Shown here: piece by piece, positions 52,156 to 62,857 of the stretch
Layout of the letters: each line of letters starts with the position of its first letter
Numbering within the stretch: position 1 is the first letter of the stretch
The notes under the pieces: model-generated
What the model saw: only the letters and a program-made list of their open reading frames with translations
Databases searched by the model: none
Told to the model about the DNA's origin: nothing
Source of the DNA: Mermis nigrescens
Taxonomy: Eukaryota > Nematoda > Enoplea > Mermithida > Mermithidae
Length of the DNA stretch: 64,000 nt
Direction of reading: 5' to 3'
NCBI GenBank assembly: GCA_036768485.1
Contig: JAVLUZ010000145.1
Coordinates: forward strand, 21,392,706-21,456,705
Position numbers and translations under genes: made by a program

Positions 52156-54103
52156 CATAGGCTTAGCTAGGGGGCATTGGGGGCACATGCCCCCCTCCAA
52201 AATTTTTTCAGAAATATTGTTGATTTGTCTGTTGCAATAATGTGTGTCCAGAAAACTGAGGTCAAAAAGGCAAAAACGTCAAAATTTTCTGGCGCTTCGC
52301 GCCGAGTCATTATTATTTATTGTTATATCGATCTAATGAATGAAAAAGCTTGAATCAGCTAAAATAATCCAGCACTTCACATCACTTTAGTAATTTAATG
52401 CACTATTTGTTTGTTGATTGAAACTGCGACTGCGCATGCTTGTTGAGCCTAATAGTAAAAGTGCGAAAATGATTGTGTACCAGTTTGTCGTATTCTCTGC
52501 TTTGTTTGTCTTTTGTGTACCAGTTTGTCTGTTCTTTGCTTTGTTTGTCTTTCTTTACAAGGACACATAATCCTATTTTAAATGAAAGAAATGGACAAAT
52601 TTTCTTATGTTTTTGCGCATTTCCTGTTTTATGAACTGCATGTTGTAAACAAGAAGGCCACGAAATGGGCCTGAAAACGGTAAGAACAAAATTTTCATTG
52701 ATACATTTTTCTATATCTTATTGGCAGCGACCCGTTGCTGCGCTATGTAATTAGCAGAGGTCAAAAAACGCATTTAGCTCAGAAGTTTTGTGCAATGTAG
52801 AAGTTCATCAATTTTAAATGTTTTTGGACTTGATTTTGAACCGAGATTTGGCCGATTTTTCGAAAATTTTAAGGTTACTATTCGCATTAAAATCTTTTTA
52901 CAAAATTTTCCGGGACTCAGCCCTGGACCCCGCTGGGAACGCTTGAGCGCGCCATCCCAGACCCCCGCAACCGTAAAATCTCGTTGTACATGTGCAACGA
53001 GATTTTAGGAGAACAAGTCAGGTAAAAGAGTTAGGAATTTCTGTAAAACTTTCGCTGTTTCGCGCCGGCATTAATCTGTCTTTTTTGTATGATTTAAGCG
53101 ATATAAATTGAGTTTAAAGTGCAAAAACGTCAAAATTTTCCGGCACATAACGCCGCCAGTTACTGTTCTTTCTTTTTGTAAAGCTCCAGTATTGCGCTTA
53201 AAAGCCAGAATCACTCAAAATATCTTCAGACAAAGTTAGTAATTCGCAGTTTTCTTGTTAGAAGCTTGAACTGTCAAAATTTGTACAAATTTGATAATTG
53301 TCTGCTCTGTCAGACTATTAGTATTCACCGAGCTACCAACATGTTAAGGGCGGGAAAAAATGACTAAATTTCTCGGCACTTTGCGCTACTTATAATTTCC
53401 GAAATGTTTGTCAATAGAAAGGCCGTAAATTCTACATGAAAACGGTAGAAATTCCAAAAATTTTCGGCACTTAGAGCCGCTTTACACTTTTTGTATTTTT
53501 GATCGTCAGAAACCCATAAATTAGCTAGGCTACATCAGTGTTTTTTATATTCGGCAAAGATTTTTCCCGATGTACAAAGACTTTTCGGGACCGTCTTTGT
53601 ACAGGTACAAAGATTTTTGGGAAGACAAATATTGCAAAAAAGGTCTAAAATTCGTAAAATTTCCGGCACTTCGCGCCGAAATGAGTAACTGTGTGTTCTA
53701 TATATCTTTATACTGGCAGAAATTGCATTTCAAAAGGAAAAATGTCAAATTTTTCGGCGCTTCGCGCCGTTTTAAGACGATTATTAGTGATTTTTGCCCT
53801 TAAAGACACAGAAATTAGCTAAAATACACTATCAAAAGTTGAACAACTATTTTTACCACACTAAAATCGCTACCGTACCATATTAGAGTGCTCAAAAATT
53901 TGTGTCTTCAAAATATACAAAGACTTTTGGGGACCATCTTTGTAAATGTACAAACGGACCTTGACAAAAAAACACTGGGCTACACTACTAAAGGTCGAAA
54001 AACTCAGTTTTACTATACATAACGTTACTGGAATTCAATGCAACAGTAGTCTTAAAAAATTTTTGTTTATGCCCCCCGAACCAAAATCCTGGCTACGTCT
54101 CTG
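52156..54103. mobile_element. hAT-like element CATAGGCTTAGCTAGG...CTGGCTACGTCTCTG, 1.9 kb
   Basis: The ends match the common CAGAGGCGTAGCCAGG type in imperfect inverted form. The duplication is CTCTTAAG (52148-52155) versus CTCTTAAC (54104-54111). It contains several GCGCTTCGCGCC-like hairpins and the nested TACATGTA element 53536-53977. No transposase was recognised. Confidence 0.75.
53536..53977 (+). mobile_element. hAT-type element (TACATGTA family), 442 bp, best ends
   Basis: CAGTGTTTTTTATATTCGG at the left and AAAAAACACTG at the right. The duplication is GGCTACAT (53528-53535) versus GGCTACAC (53978-53985). It lies inside the larger element 52156-54103. It carries two copies of a TACAAAGACTTTTSGGGACC module near its ends and two GGCGCTTCGCGCC-type hairpins. 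Confidence 0.9.
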
Positions 54104-54282
54104 CTCTTAACGGGACCTTTTCTAGTATATCCCCCACCGTTTTTCCCAATGACTACTAACTTTTTAAAGATTTGATTATTAGCTATAGTGTATACACTTA
54201 TTTACAAGTTGATTTTAAACTTTAAATGTAAGTTTAAACTATTAACGCCAATAAATCATTCAGCTGTCAAACGTCTGTATGT

Positions 54283-54546
54283 ATGATTAAACGATGCCTA
54301 CTGGAACTTGCAAGTCTGCTTAACGATAAATCATTGGCAGTAAAATATTTCCAAAACTATGGAATTTTATCGAAAGGTCGTCTATGTCGGAATGGTCACA
54401 TAATGAATCTTAGTTTAAGTGATAAGGAGGATCGTTGGAGATGCCGTGCTCGTACTTGCAGGAAGGATATTTCTCTAAAAAAGGATACTTGGTTAGAAAA
54501 TACGGACTTATCATACAAAGATATACTTTTATTCATTTACTGTTGA
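54283..54546 (+). pseudogene. Merlin (ISXO2-like) transposase, N-terminal fragment
   Basis: An 87-residue frame has the zinc-ribbon pattern seen at the start of IS1595/ISXO2-like transposases of Merlin elements: LCRNGHIM, then WRCRARTCRKDISLKKDTW, then DLSYKDILLFIYC. The frame stops just before the expected helix-turn-helix and DDE catalytic core. What follows is unrelated (a tRNA-like sequence), so the gene is truncated. Terminal repeats were not found. Confidence 0.65.
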
Positions 54547-54578
54547 ACTAAAAGGAATTCGCATAATTTGTGTTTTCG

Positions 54579-54651
54579 ACCGGATGGTGAGATGGTAAAA
54601 GCGCCCAACTATAGAACTGAAGCTCCCGGGTTCGAATCCGACCGATTCCAA
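54579..54651 (+). other. tRNA-like sequence with A and B boxes (SINE head or tRNA pseudogene)
   Basis: A box-like TGGTGAGATGG (54585-54595) and a perfect B box GGTTCGAATCC (54629-54639) are spaced as in tRNA genes. The T stem pairs at only two positions and the acceptor stem does not close, so it is not an intact tRNA. Confidence 0.4.
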
Positions 54652-55149
54652 ACGATTTATGCCGAAACAAGTTACGAAAATCGGTGGGGAAATTCTAGAA
54701 AAGATCCCTCTTAAGTTTATGTACTCACGTACCTACTCGTGTACAATTCTATATTATGTACAAAGTGTCAAAAACCGATGAGTACAGAAAGATTAAAATT
54801 GCGCAAGTACCGTGAGCATGGCCTGAAATCGAAACATGCCTTCGAATCCAACAGGTCGAAAATTTCAATCAAAGCTTTACAAAAACATTTTCTCGGTTTC
54901 TTATCAATTAAATCCATGGAAAGGATGCTATGACAAAATTATTAATAGCATTGTGAAAAAAAGTATTTCTCTACAAGTTGGAAAAACTTTGGGACAAAAC
55001 GGATTGTCAGGGTGACGGCAATATCAAAAGAAAACAGTGTACGGCAACACCAAAGACAAATAGTGATTATTCTTAGGTACTAAAATTAGCAGTCCCGAAA
55101 ATTCCACACATTCCTGTTTTTACAAAATATTCGTACTCTAAAACATACA

Positions 55150-55249
55150 NNNNNNNNNNNNNNNNNNNNNNNNNNNNNNNNNNNNNNNNNNNNNNNNNNN
55201 NNNNNNNNNNNNNNNNNNNNNNNNNNNNNNNNNNNNNNNNNNNNNNNNN
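55150..55249. other. Assembly gap of 100 N
   Basis: Exactly 100 N, the conventional placeholder for a scaffold gap of unknown length. Features across it may not be adjacent in the genome. Confidence 0.99.
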
Positions 55250-55434
55250 GTTATCGAGCGGAACGTCGCGACGCATTGTGCGGCCCAATATTTTCGCCCA
55301 TTATTTTTCCGGCAGTTAGTCGTGGCGAGGCGAACTTTTATGAATCACCCACCCAGTTTATATGCTGGACGCGAAAAGTTCCACGCGCCCATGGGTTCAT
55401 TGGGCAATTTCAACAATATATCTCGTGAGGTATG
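55250..55434 (+). CDS. Possible exon directly after the gap
   Basis: From the first base after the gap one frame is open for 61 codons up to a donor-like GAG|GTATGC at 55435. It includes MNHPPSLYAGREKFHAPMG and GSLGNFNNISRE. GC content and codon periodicity are higher than in the surroundings. If TTTTTCCGGCAG (ending 55315) is an acceptor, the exon is shorter. The family is unrecognised and the rest of the gene was not found within the window. Confidence 0.35.
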
Positions 55435-55718
55435 CTATGTGAGCCAAATTTTTGTGGATAAGGCTATACCACCTTTTTACACATAAAAACAGAAGGACAT
55501 GACCGCCATAATCGTGTTAAGCCCGTGTTGAGATCGGAACGCCCCTTTGACCGCCTACGCGAATTTTAAGCAGGTTATTGTTGTTGATTTGAAGATATAC
55601 TGCAAAATTTTCAATTTAGGGGAGGAAAATTTCAGTTATAAGATTTTTAAGTCGCTTTTTAATTTTTTGTATAGTAAGCGCCGCTTTTGCTTTTATTCTT
55701 TTTTCCATGCCTCGCCAA

Positions 55719-56255
55719 TATACATCATATCCTGAAAATTTGAACAAAATCCGGCTATTGATTCTTGGAATAGAGTGCTATACGAGAAAGTGTAAAGTAA
55801 AGTAGTATACTGTAGACTGCGCGCTAAAATTCTGTACATAGCACAACTAAGGTTTGTACATCATATCCTGAAAATTTGAACAAGATCCGGCTGGTGATTC
55901 TTGGAATATAGTGCTATATGAGAAAGTGTACAGTAAATTAGTATACTGTAGGCTGCGCGCTAAAGCACTGTGTGCAACATGCCTCACCTATATACATGAT
56001 ATCCTGAAAATTTGAACAAAATCCGACCATTGGTTCTTGAGTTATGCAAAAGTGTAAACTAATGCTGGTAATACTGTAGGCTGCGCGCTAAAATTCTGTG
56101 CGCAGCATGCCTCGCCTATATACATCATATCCTGAAAATTTGAACAAAATCCGATCATTGGTTCTTGAAATATAGTGCTATATGAGAAAGTGTAAACTGA
56201 TGCTGGTATACTGTAGGTGCTCCCTCAAAATTTTTGAATTAGTTTGCTAATAAGG
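55719..56255 (+). repeat. Tandem repeat, four units of about 128-138 bp
   Basis: Units start with TACATCATATCCTGAAAATT at about 55721, 55857, 55991 and 56119. They share CAAAATCCG, GATTCTTGGAATAT, GAGAAAGTGTA and CTGTAGGCTGCGCGCTAAA. A degenerate fifth unit begins at about 56258. Confidence 0.9.
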
Positions 56256-56324
56256 TGTTCATCCTACCCCTAAAATTTGAGCCCGATCTGGCTGCTGGTT
56301 CTTGACTTACGCCTCTTCAAAAAT

Positions 56325-56365
56325 AACCCCCGGGGTAATAACCCCCTGGGTAATAACACCCGGGG
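56325..56365 (+). repeat. Three TAATAACCCCCGGGG-like units
   Basis: AAATAACCCCCGGGG, TAATAACCCCCTGGG and TAATAACACCCGGGG in a row, followed by TTACCC. Confidence 0.8.
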
Positions 56366-56375
56366 TTACCCATGG

Positions 56376-56725
56376 AACAGAGGGGAAGCCGAAGGTGGAC
56401 CCCCGCAAACCACACAGTGGGAATTTCCTCTCCCTGGCCCTGGGCCCCCGGCCCTGGGCGGGCGGGCGGCGGCGGTCATGTCTGGGCATGGTTATCGTCA
56501 AGGCATGTTCATTATAATTGATTATTATAATTGATTTCTTGTTATAAAAAATAAAAATCTATCTAGGGACCCACGGTATATATCAAATCTATAAATATAA
56601 GCGGGGTAGCCGAAGGCGGACCCCCGCACTTTCCTCTCCCTGGCCCTCGGCCCCTAGCCCTGGGCGGGCGGCGGGCGGGCGGCGGCGGTCATGTCTGGGC
56701 ATGGTTATCGTCTGTGCATGTTTGT
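56376..56725 (+). repeat. Duplicated GC-rich block of about 120 bp
   Basis: Two copies (56376-56507, 56598-56725) share GCCGAAGGYGGACCCCCGC, TTTCCTCTCCCTGGCCCT, GGGCGGGCGGCGGCGGTCAT and GTCTGGGCATGGTTATCGTC. They are separated by an AT-rich spacer. The region up to 57010 keeps GGACCCCC and ATGCTTAAGCATAG motifs. Confidence 0.75.
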
Positions 56726-57010
56726 TCCGCTTATGCTTAAGCACAGGCTATGTTATAAAAATCTCCCTAGGGAGACACGGTTAACTACTACCAAAAAGAC
56801 ATCAAAAATTCACCCAGAGAAATTTTCCACTATTGAATTTTCCCCCTTGGAAATTTTTCCCCATGGAAAAAAGCGGACCCCCGAGAAGATGGCTTGTAGG
56901 CCGACCTGTAATGCTTAAGCATAGAGCGGACCCCCATTTTACGTGCGCGGGGGGGTCTCCTTACTACTTGCGTTTTGCAAGTCTCCCCTTCTCTTTGGGG
57001 AGTGTTGTTT

Positions 57011-57614
57011 GCGTTTAACGCCTATGTTCACGTTAGTTTTTCTATTATTGTCTGATTTTTAAACTGCGCTCAAAGAGATTTTTTTATTTGTTCAGCGGAG
57101 GCGGAAAAATACAGGTGAGGTTGTCAACAATACAACAGCTAATTAGTTGTCAACTCAACAACAGCTATAGTTAAGTTGACATTATCAATGTTTTTCAATA
57201 AAAGTATTGTCCCCAATGTCCACTGTCATTTTTTGTGAGAACCTCAGAACATAATTGGCTGAATAAACATAAACAGTTTGATATTTTGTTTCAAGACTAA
57301 ATTTTGTTGAATTTCAAAACTTTTTTCATATTTTGGGTTCAAGACTAAAACGCATTGGAAAAGTAAAAAAGGCCTATTTCCTCTGCTGTCCTGACTTGCA
57401 TCCACCATTTTGGCCATTCCCACAACGTCGGCACCATGTGAACGCGTGTTTAGTTGTGCAGTGTGATTTTAGATAAAAACCGTCACAATTTAAGCGATGA
57501 GCATATTGAAATGGAAATGTTTTTGAAGTTTAACTCTGAACTGTTTGGCCAGTAATATTTGCTATTTTTTTACTTGAATCTGAGTGAAGTTTGTTACAAA
57601 ATGTATTTATGGTA
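57011..57614. other. AT-rich stretch, nothing recognised
   Basis: A short imperfect inverted motif (GTTGTCAACAATACAACAGC and GTTGTCAACTCAACAACAGC) lies at about 57120-57175. No gene seen. Confidence 0.4.
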
Positions 57615-58205
57615 TCACCCAGATCCGCAACCAGGATTTTATTTCAAGGGGAGGAGGGCGAAAATTTTTGAGGCCCGATATCTCGAGAACAAATAAGAGA
57701 TAGGCGAAAATAAAGGCAGTTTTGAGTGTATCTCGGCGAGCTCTTTACGATGGTGAAGAAAAATTTCAACAAAAATTTTTAAAAATTTTCACTTCATTTC
57801 ATATTGTTATACAATCAACGAATTATCTCTTGCCTTTGTAATTAATCATTGTACTTTACAGAGAAAAAACAATTCGGATAATGAATAATTCGGCACCAAG
57901 CGATGAAAACAATTGCAAGTCGAGTTCAAATTTGAGCGGTTTTGAGCGGGCTAAAAGGCAAAAACTATAGCTAAACAATGAATCCGGCGTACAGCGCTAG
58001 AAAAAAATTGACATGCTCTCTATGTCTAACTCAAATTTGAGCGACTTTAGCGGTTTAGAAGACAAAACTATATATAAACACTAGATCCGGCGCCGCCGGA
58101 AAATTTTGAGTTTACTAGCTCAAAACTACGCTAAAAACCTGTTTTGGCGGTGTTTCAGACGTACTTCGCCAATTTTTCATTTTTCCCTTTGGGGGACCCT
58201 AGGGA
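57615..58205 (-). repeat. CAGGGCCGTATTC-family copy, reverse orientation
   Basis: Reverse-oriented relative of 1459-2051: AACCAGGATTTTATTTCAAGG with GATATCTCGAGAAC at its left, GGGGGACCCTAGGGAG near its right. Ends are diverged. Confidence 0.5.
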
Positions 58206-58651
58206 GAAACAAAAATTTTTATGCAAGTATGTATTCATTGATTGTAAAGTTCTTTTCATTGACTATTGTATCAGATCTGAACAGAAAAGCACTAGAAAGT
58301 GAATACCTAGTAGGTACCAGCATTGTTCTATGATTTTTTAACCAAAAACCTGTCTAGTGTCTGGGTATCTTTCCCCTGCTTAAATGATACTGTTTTTTAT
58401 CAAGGACTTAGTCCGAGACTTAGTCTTTTTCTTAAAGGATCTGTGGTCCGGACTATTGTCCTGACCCGAAGCAGTCCGGACTAAAACTGGATTATAGTCC
58501 GGAAAGTCTTTTTTCGAGGACTTTTGCCAACGCTTATTCCAGGGTCTCAAATGAGCTTCTACAAAACTTCTTTAATAAGTCTGAAATCTCAGATGTGTAC
58601 ATAGGTAGAGCCTAAAAACTGAACCCTACTGTATTGATTGCACGGAAACCC
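58206..58651. other. AT-rich stretch with AGTCCGGA motifs
   Basis: Several AGTCCGGAC/GTCCGGACTA copies occur at 58440-58505, reminiscent of the hexamer-ladder ends but without visible element borders. Confidence 0.4.
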
Positions 58652-58655
58652 TTAA

Positions 58656-59605
58656 GGCCCGTTCACGGCGGCAACTAGCGGCTACCGGCCACCGGCAACC
58701 TGGTGGACGGTGGCCGCTTGCAGCAACTTGCTAGCGTAAAATAAGGCGGCAACTAGCAGCCATCAGCCACCGGCAACCTGATGGCCGGTGGCCGCTTGCT
58801 GCCCACAGCAACCTCGTTCACACGAGCGTTAAACTGGCGGCAACTGAGCTAGGCAACCTGCAGAAAAAAGGTACCATGCCATTTTAGTACGATATGGCTC
58901 AAGCGAAGACTGCGTTGTTTTTGAGCGGCAATTATGAATTATTTCAAAAGGATTTACAATCACAACGGATTAGGGTTAAAAATTATATTGCTAAGTTCCA
59001 AGAAAATGGGTTTTTCAATCAACTTATTGCTGAAGTTAGAAAAATGCGTTCGATAATAAAATGCAAATGAACTGCCGTACTTTCTATATGCATCTTTTTT
59101 TAATCTTGATTTTTATCTAACCTTTTTTGAAAGCTGAAATCGTTTGAAGACTCGGCAATAATCGAGATACAATAAGCATGACTCAATGAATAAAATATAG
59201 TATGAGTTTAATTGAAAAAGAGTACCAACCTAAACAATTATTGATTTTCTTCACACTTTGCTAATAAACACTCGCAGAAAAATCATTAGCAATGTAAAAT
59301 AGTGCAGGCGTGTGCTAAAAATAGTTTGCCACTGAAAAATCGAGCATTGCTCGATCCGTCGGCGGAAACCAAAACGGTAGGATGCTGCAGGTTGCCGCGT
59401 TATTTTGCCTGGAAACCAGCGGCCACCGGCCACCAGAACCTGGTTGCCATGCCATTTTTCGCTAGCAACCTGAGGCAACCGGCCACCAGCCACGCCGGTG
59501 GTTGGTTGCCGTTTCATTTTGTGCTATCAACCTGCGGCAACCAGCTACCGGCCACCAGGTTGCCGGTGGCCGGTTGCCGCTAGTTGCCGCCGTGTGAACG
59601 GACCT
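58656..59605. mobile_element. GC-rich inverted-repeat element flanked by TTAA, 0.95 kb
   Basis: GGCCCGTTCACGGCGGCAAC at the left and TTGCCGCCGTGTGAACGGACC at the right, with TTAA on both sides (58652-58655, 59606-59609). The ends continue into many GGCNACCGGC/GGTTGCCGGTGGCC units. The ends fit PIF/Harbinger-like (TWA target) or piggyBac-like (TTAA target) non-autonomous elements; I cannot decide. Confidence 0.75.
58894..59070 (+). CDS. 58-residue ORF inside the TTAA-flanked element
   Basis: ATG to TGA frame with a helical, polar sequence (FLSGNYELFQKDLQSQRIRV, then FQENGFFNQLIAEVRKMRS). It could be the remnant of an internal transposon gene. No catalytic motif is visible and the family is unrecognised. 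Confidence 0.3.
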   Translation: MAQAKTALFLSGNYELFQKDLQSQRIRVKNYIAKFQENGFFNQLIAEVRKMRSIIKCK

Positions 59606-62600
59606 TTAAGAGTCAATTTCTGTAACGTTCACCCCGGCGGCGGACAGTCAAGAAATAACCTATCCTCATTTTAACTTATGTTGTACAGTTTTTAATTCCA
59701 AGCAACATGGTGCAGAGCGTTTTGTACAAAAACCATTTCCCGCTTGGAACATCAACCTCAAAGTTTTAAAAATCGACACTTTTTGTCAAAAAAGAGTAGA
59801 TTTACTTTTATGATTATAACTTCTTAACAACGCAAGATATTAGAGTCAATATTTTTTTAAATGAAAGAGCAAGATTTTGGCTTTGAATTAATCACTTTGA
59901 TAAGTCCACAAGTTTGACGGGTTGAGAAATTATGTAAGACTGAATATGAAAAAGTTTGACTATGTGCACTAAACAATTTCACATTTTGTCCTATAACTCC
60001 TATACTAGATGCGGGTGATTCTCGAAATTTTAGTATGATGTGGCACTTAGATGTGACATATATTTGGCAAAAAATAAAAAAAAATTAAAGAACCCTTTTT
60101 GAGCAATGAGTCTTCACGCAAGACCATTTATTGTGAGTTAAACAATTGTTCTTGCCCAAAACTTTTCTTTTAGACGCTATATCTCGCGAGTAAGATAAGA
60201 CCAAATCTCAAAATTTTGGTTAAATAACTTACTTACTCTTATGATGTTATTGGCAAAAGAATATGAAAGTTGTCAAATTTCTGATAGAACAGTGGCCCTT
60301 AGCGTAAGTGCAATTCGGGTCATTCCATGACAAGTGACCCAACGCTCCCAGTCGGCCATCTCCAATCTGCATGAAATTTTGCACAGAAGTAGCCCCTGGT
60401 CTTAAACTAAACTGGGCAAAATATTAGATTCTAATATGCTTTTGTTCAAAAGTTACAGGCTTTGGTATATTGGGCCATCTTGCAAAGATCACGTGCATGC
60501 TCCATAATCCCTCCACTTTTATTGCTCGTTTTTTCAGTTTGAATCGATGAAGAAGGATTAAATTCAGTTGACTAGGACAACTTTTTGTGCCAAATATAGT
60601 CGTGCAAATAAAAAAGCAATTGAAATCAAACTTGAATTGCAAATTGATGCCAAAGTTGAGCAAAAAAATCAGTGTTTCAAATGAAGACCATACTTTAAGC
60701 ACAAATTACGCAAGATGCTGGTATTTAAATCCATCAATAATTTTCCTAAAAGTAGTCTACATTAGTGTCTCTATGTGTGCTCAATTCCGAAAATTCAGGA
60801 GTTATGCTTCTGGAACCAGAGGATGGCAAAAATGCCGAAAAAATTTATATGCAAATTTTACCCTATCTTCAGCAGCAAAAATCAGAATGTGGGTCATTTT
60901 TAATTTTTTTCTTTTTTGTTCTGTTTTGAAGAACATTGTTTCTTCTACTTAATTCATTGTTTTTCATCTTGTGCCCGGGCCTTGTGGGTAGAAAAATAGC
61001 TCTTATTCTCAAGGTTACTCCTCGCACGCAATGCGTATTGTGAGAGAATGTGTACTTTGCCTAGATTTATATTGAGCTTGTGATACAATAAAGTAGTAAT
61101 GTTTGACACCTTGAGAATGTCTTATTGTGTATTTAGTATTTATCTAGTATTTATTTATTTATATTTATTTATCTAGTATTTACCCGTCCATCATGAAGTA
61201 ATGCTAAATTTGGCCAGAAAATTTTCATCATAAATTTTCTGGCCAAATTTAGCATCACATTCATGATGGACGGGTAAATACTAGATAAATAAATATAGAT
61301 AAATAAATACTAGATAAATACTAAATGCACAATAAGACATTCTCAGGGTGTCAAACATTACTACTTTATTGTATTACAAGCTCAATATAAATCTAGGCAA
61401 AGTACACATTCTCTCACAATATGCATTGCGTGCGAGGAGTAATCTTGAGAATAAGAGCTATTTTTCTACCCACAAGGCCCGGGCACAAGATGAAAAACAA
61501 TGAATTAAGTAGAAGAAACAATACTCTTCAAAACAGAACAAAAAGAAAAAATTCAAAATGACACATTCTGATTTTGCTGCTGAAGATAGGGTAAAATTTG
61601 CATATAAACTTTTTCGGCATTTTTACCATCCTCTGGTTCCAGAAGCATAACTCCTGAATTTTCGGAATCGAGCACACATAAAGACACTAATGTAGACTAC
61701 TTTTAGGAAAATTATTGATGGATCTAAATACCAGCATCTTGCGTAATTTGTGCTCAAAGTATGGTCTTCATTTGAAACACTGATTTTTTTGCTCAACTTT
61801 GGCATCAATTTGCAATTCAAGTTTGATTTCAATTGCTTTTTTATTTGCACGACTATATTTGGCACAAAAAGTTGTCCTAGTCAACTGAATTTAATACTTC
61901 TTCATCGATTCAAACTGAAAAAACAAGCAATAAAAGTGGAGGGATTATGGAGCATGCGCGTGATCTTTGCAAGATAGCCCAGTATACCAAAGCCTGTAAC
62001 TTTTGAACAAAAGCATATTAGAATCTAATATTTTGTCCACTTTAGTTTAAGACCAGGGGCTACTTCTGTGCAAAATTTCATGCAGATTGGAGATGGTCGA
62101 CTGGGAGCGTTGGGTCACTTGTCATGGAATGACCCGAATTGCACTTACGCTAAGGGCCACTGTTCAATCAGAAATTTGACAACTTTCATATTCTTTTGCC
62201 AATAACATCATAAGAGTAAGTAAATTATTTAACCAAAATTTTGAGAGTTGGTCTTATCTTACTTGCGAGATATAACGTCTAAAAGAAAAGTTTTAGGCAA
62301 GAACAATTGTTTAACTCACAATAAATGGTCTTGCGTGAAGACTCATTGCTCAAAAAGATGACCTTTAATTTTTTTTATTTTTTGCCAAATATATGTCACA
62401 TCTAAGTGCCACATCATACTAAAATTTTGAGAATCACCCGCATCTAGTATAGGAGTTATAGGACAAAATGTGAAATTGTTTAGTGCACATAGTCAAACTT
62501 TTTTATATTCAGTCTTACATAATTTCTCAACCCGTCAAACTTGTGGACTTATCAAAGTGATAATTCAAAGCCAAAATCTTGCTCTTTCATTTAAAAAAAT

Positions 62601-62857
62601 ATTGACTCTAATATCTTGCGTTGTTAAGAAGTTATAATCATAAAAGTAAATCTACTCTTTTTTGACAAAAAGTGTCGATTTTTGAAACTTTGAGGTTGAT
62701 GTTCCAAGCGAAAAATGGTTTTTGTACAAAACGCTTTACACCATGTTGCTCAGAATAAAAAACTGTACAACATACGTCAAAATAAGGATAGGTTATTTTT
62801 TAACTGTCCGCGCTTACTACATCGCTGGGTTGATTCTTACAGAAATTGACTCTTAAG
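59604..62857. mobile_element. Giant near-perfect palindrome, two arms of about 1.62 kb
   Basis: The left arm (59604-61225) is mirrored by the right arm (61232-62857) around a CATCAT centre flanked by TTGGCCAGAAAATTTT. The outer ends read CTTTAAGAGTCAATTTCTG and CAGAAATTGACTCTTAAGAG. Both arms carry GGGTCATTCCATGACAAGTG blocks and mirrored open frames (60587-60952 +, 61623-61865 -), which are probably not genes. Scattered substitutions and small indels between the arms argue against an assembly artefact. Confidence 0.92.

Noticed and set aside
60587..61865. Two similar open frames (121 and 80 codons) on opposite strands
   Set aside because: They are the mirrored images in the two arms of the palindrome. 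Neither has a recognisable domain.
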